Shown: piece after piece, positions 62,006 to 64,000 of the stretch | How positions within the stretch are numbered: position 1 is the stretch's first letter | Layout: each line of letters opens with the position of its first letter | Origin: Roseomonas sp. | Lineage (GTDB): Bacteria; Pseudomonadota; Alphaproteobacteria; Acetobacterales; Acetobacteraceae | Assembly (NCBI GenBank): GCA_020249435.1 | Contig: JADCFQ010000030.1 | Location: 1 to 64,000, forward strand | Reading direction: 5' to 3' | Length of the DNA stretch: 64,000 bases | Made by a program: the position numbers and the translations under genes | Notes under the pieces: model-generated | What the model was told of the DNA's origin: nothing | The model's database searches: none | What the model saw: only the letters and a program-made list of their open reading frames with translations

Positions 62006-64000
62006 ATGTTTCAAAGCCTGTTGATTGCCAATCGTGGTGAAATCGCCTGCCGCATTATCCGTACCGCGCGCCGCATGGGGCTGCGCAGCATCGCGGTTTT
62101 CTCCGACGCAGACGAGTCCGCGCAGCATGTGCAAATGGCTGATGAGGCGATCCATATCGGCGCCGCGCCGGCACGCGAAAGTTATTTGAATATCTCTGTC
62201 ATCATCGCCGCCGCGAAGCGCGCGGGGGCAGATGCGATTCATCCTGGCTATGGGTTTCTGTCTGAAAACCCAGCCTTTGCGGAAGCCTGTGCGGAGGCCA
62301 GGATTATCTTTGTTGGTCCCACTGCTTCCGCCATGCGTGCCATGGGGTCCAAGGGCTCGGCCAAGGCGTTGATGGAAAAGGCCGGTGTGCCGCTTTTGCC
62401 TGGCTATCACGGGGCAGAACAGGATGCAGATTTCCTGGCAGGTGAAGCGCAACGCATCGGCTTTCCGCTGGTGATCAAGGCCGTCGCCGGCGGTGGTGGG
62501 CGCGGCATGCGCGTGGTGCGCGCGGCAGGTGACTTCGCAGACGCGCTGCGCGCCGCGCAACAGGAAGGCGCCTCGGCCTTTGGTGATGATCGCGTTTTGA
62601 TCGAACGCTATCTGGAACGCCCGCGCCATATCGAAGTACAGGTGTTTGGTGATAGCCACGGCAATGCGGTGCATTTATTCGAACGTGATTGCTCGGCCCA
62701 ACGTCGTCACCAGAAGGTGATTGAAGAAGCCCCAGCACCTGGCATCACCGCTGAAATGCGGGACGCCATGGGTGCTGCTGCGGTGGCTGCTGCCAAGGCC
62801 GTGCAGTATCAGGGCGCCGGCACAGTGGAATTCATCGCGCAGGATGGCGGCTTCTATTTTCTGGAAATGAATACGCGCCTGCAGGTGGAACATCCGGTGA
62901 CGGAAGCGATCACCGGCTTTGATCTGGTTGAATGGCAATTGCGCGTGGCCGCTGGTGAAGCGCTCCCGGTGCGGCAGGAAGAAATCCGCGCCCAAGGCCA
63001 TGCGATGGAGCTTCGCTTATACGCCGAAGACCCGGCGCGGGATTTCGCGCCTTCCATTGGTGCGCTTCAGGTTTTTCGGCTCGCCGATCAGGGCTTACGT
63101 GTTGATTCAGGCTTTGTCGCCGGCGATCGCATCAGCATCCATTATGATGCCATGGTTGCCAAAATGATCGCCTATGCACCTAGCCGGGCAGAGGCGATTG
63201 CGCGGCTGCGCGCTGGCCTGGCGCATTCGGATATCATCGGTGTTGCGCATAATCTGGATATGCTGGATCGCATTCTGGCGCATCCTGATTTTGCTGCGGG
63301 CGGCATTGATACCGGCTTCATCGGCCGCAACGCCGAAACCCTACTGACACCAAAGCTGCAACCTTCTGCGCAAACGCTGGCCCTTGCCGCGCTTGGTGTG
63401 CTCGCCTTGGAGGAGGAAACTGCGCAGGCACAAGCGGTGAACAGCGCTGACCCGCATTCACCCTGGCATGCGACCGATCATTGGTGGGTCAATACGCGGC
63501 CATCCCGCGTGTTTGACTTTCACCTTGAAGATGCGGTGCACGCCATCACGCTTTCGCCCGCCGCGGATGGTTGGCGCATTACGTCGGGTGAGATGGAAAT
63601 CATCGCGCGGCACGCCAAGCTTGATGATGGCCGCATTCATGCGCTGCTGGATGGCATGCGGCTTTCCGCTTCCATCCATCGCGCGAATGAGGCGATCAGC
63701 CTGCGCCATGCCGGGCAAAGCTGGCGCTTCCGCCTGCCTGATCCCATCGCGCGTGCGGGAGAGGAAGAAGGCGGCGATGACCGGCTGCTGGCACCTCTGC
63801 CAGGTCAGGTCACGCAGCTATTGGCCGGCGAAGGTCAGGAAGTCGCGCGCGGTGATGTGCTGGTAGTGCTGGAGGCGATGAAGACCGTGTTTCGCCTGAC
63901 CGCACCACGTGCCGGCAGGATTGAAACCATTTCCTGCCGTGTTGGTGAGACAGTGCGCGAAGGGCAAATCCTGATCCAATTCGCCGCCACTGATACCGAC
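62006..64000 (+). CDS. mccA: 3-Methylcrotonyl-CoA carboxylase biotin-carboxylase subunit (3' end outside window)
   Basis: The frame from ATG 62006 is open to base 64000 (665 codons, no stop seen). It has the biotin carboxylase domain (LIANRGEIACRIIRTARR; KAVAGGGGRGMRVV; EMNTRLQVEHPVTE), a middle BT region and a C-terminal biotinyl domain with VLEAMKTVFRLTAP, whose lysine carries biotin. The biotin motif reads EAMKT where EAMKM is common. Only a few residues should be missing, given the usual length. Confidence 0.95.
   Translation, partial: MFQSLLIANRGEIACRIIRTARRMGLRSIAVFSDADESAQHVQMADEAIHIGAAPARESYLNISVIIAAAKRAGADAIHPGYGFLSENPAFAEACAEARIIFVGPTASAMRAMGSKGSAKALMEKAGVPLLPGYHGAEQDADFLAGEAQRIGFPLVIKAVAGGGGRGMRVVRAAGDFADALRAAQQEGASAFGDDRVLIERYLERPRHIEVQVFGDSHGNAVHLFERDCSAQRRHQKVIEEAPAPGITAEMRDAMGAAAVAAAKAVQYQGAGTVEFIAQDGGFYFLEMNTRLQVEHPVTEAITGFDLVEWQLRVAAGEALPVRQEEIRAQGHAMELRLYAEDPARDFAPSIGALQVFRLADQGLRVDSGFVAGDRISIHYDAMVAKMIAYAPSRAEAIARLRAGLAHSDIIGVAHNLDMLDRILAHPDFAAGGIDTGFIGRNAETLLTPKLQPSAQTLALAALGVLALEEETAQAQAVNSADPHSPWHATDHWWVNTRPSRVFDFHLEDAVHAITLSPAADGWRITSGEMEIIARHAKLDDGRIHALLDGMRLSASIHRANEAISLRHAGQSWRFRLPDPIARAGEEEGGDDRLLAPLPGQVTQLLAGEGQEVARGDVLVVLEAMKTVFRLTAPRAGRIETISCRVGETVREGQILIQFAATDTD

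Noticed and set aside
61934-62674. Antisense frames over the mccB-mccA junction
   Set aside because: mccA continues with intact biotin carboxylase motifs to the window end on the plus strand.

Overview
The window is GC-rich, densely coding bacterial DNA. Gene content and order point to an alphaproteobacterium, most likely Rhodospirillales/Acetobacteraceae: the miaB-phoH-ybeY-corC-lnt cluster, a DUF4169 protein, SdhAF4 (DUF1674), paired metX-metW, a PraR-like XRE regulator, orphan Bug-type solute receptors and a phasin. This placement is inference from gene content; no phylogeny was run.

Layout. 1-4.1 kb: the 5' tip of an ISAs1-type transposase, an FkbM methyltransferase, tlyA, ndk, a degenerate EAL protein, and a GFA-family gene on a ~0.76 kb segment bracketed by a 27-bp direct repeat. 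4.1-8.7 kb: a peptide-type ABC importer (receptor and two permeases, no ATPase) divergent from an Asp/Glu/hydantoin racemase-like gene. 8.7-14.8 kb: branched-chain aminotransferase, DUF4169, dienelactone hydrolase, phasin, TetR regulator, a glycosyltransferase, proC, YbjN and UbiK-like genes. 14.9-24 kb: hldD-lgt, tRNA-Thr(GGT), a 54-residue protein, accD, folC, a chorismate mutase-hisC-tyrA operon, and divergent metX-metW. 24-30.1 kb: the leftward miaB-phoH-ybeY-corC-lnt cluster followed by an XRE regulator. 30.5-33.9 kb: a patatin-like lipoprotein followed by a two-component system. 33.9-39.6 kb: plsC, a zinc-type ABC transporter without its receptor, a Bug receptor, a small RTX-repeat protein and a TIGR03032-type protein. 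39.7-49.5 kb: HD hydrolase, asparaginase, thioesterase, glycosyltransferase, DUF2076, SdhAF4, htpX, an ankyrin protein, a haloacetate-dehalogenase-type hydrolase, a cupin, a second Bug receptor and rubredoxin. 49.5-54.7 kb: one tightly overlapping leftward operon lutB-lutC-smr-xre-benE-hydroxyacid dehydrogenase. 54.9-64 kb: an SCP2-like protein with an alpha/beta hydrolase, an acyl-CoA ligase with a FAD oxidoreductase, and the leucine-degradation genes ivd-mccB-mccA, with mccA cut by the window end.

Most genes are housekeeping or central metabolism: aromatic amino acids, methionine, proline, fatty-acid and lipoprotein maturation, tRNA and rRNA processing, leucine catabolism and organic-acid use. 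I found no CRISPR array, phage or defence island. The least ordinary signals are in non-coding DNA. One is a family of bipartite hairpin repeats (30.3, 43.8 and 44.5 kb) whose inner stem sequence differs between copies while pairing is kept. The other is the GFA cassette inserted exactly at the 3' end of a permease gene, whose right boundary carries the same terminal motif as those hairpins.
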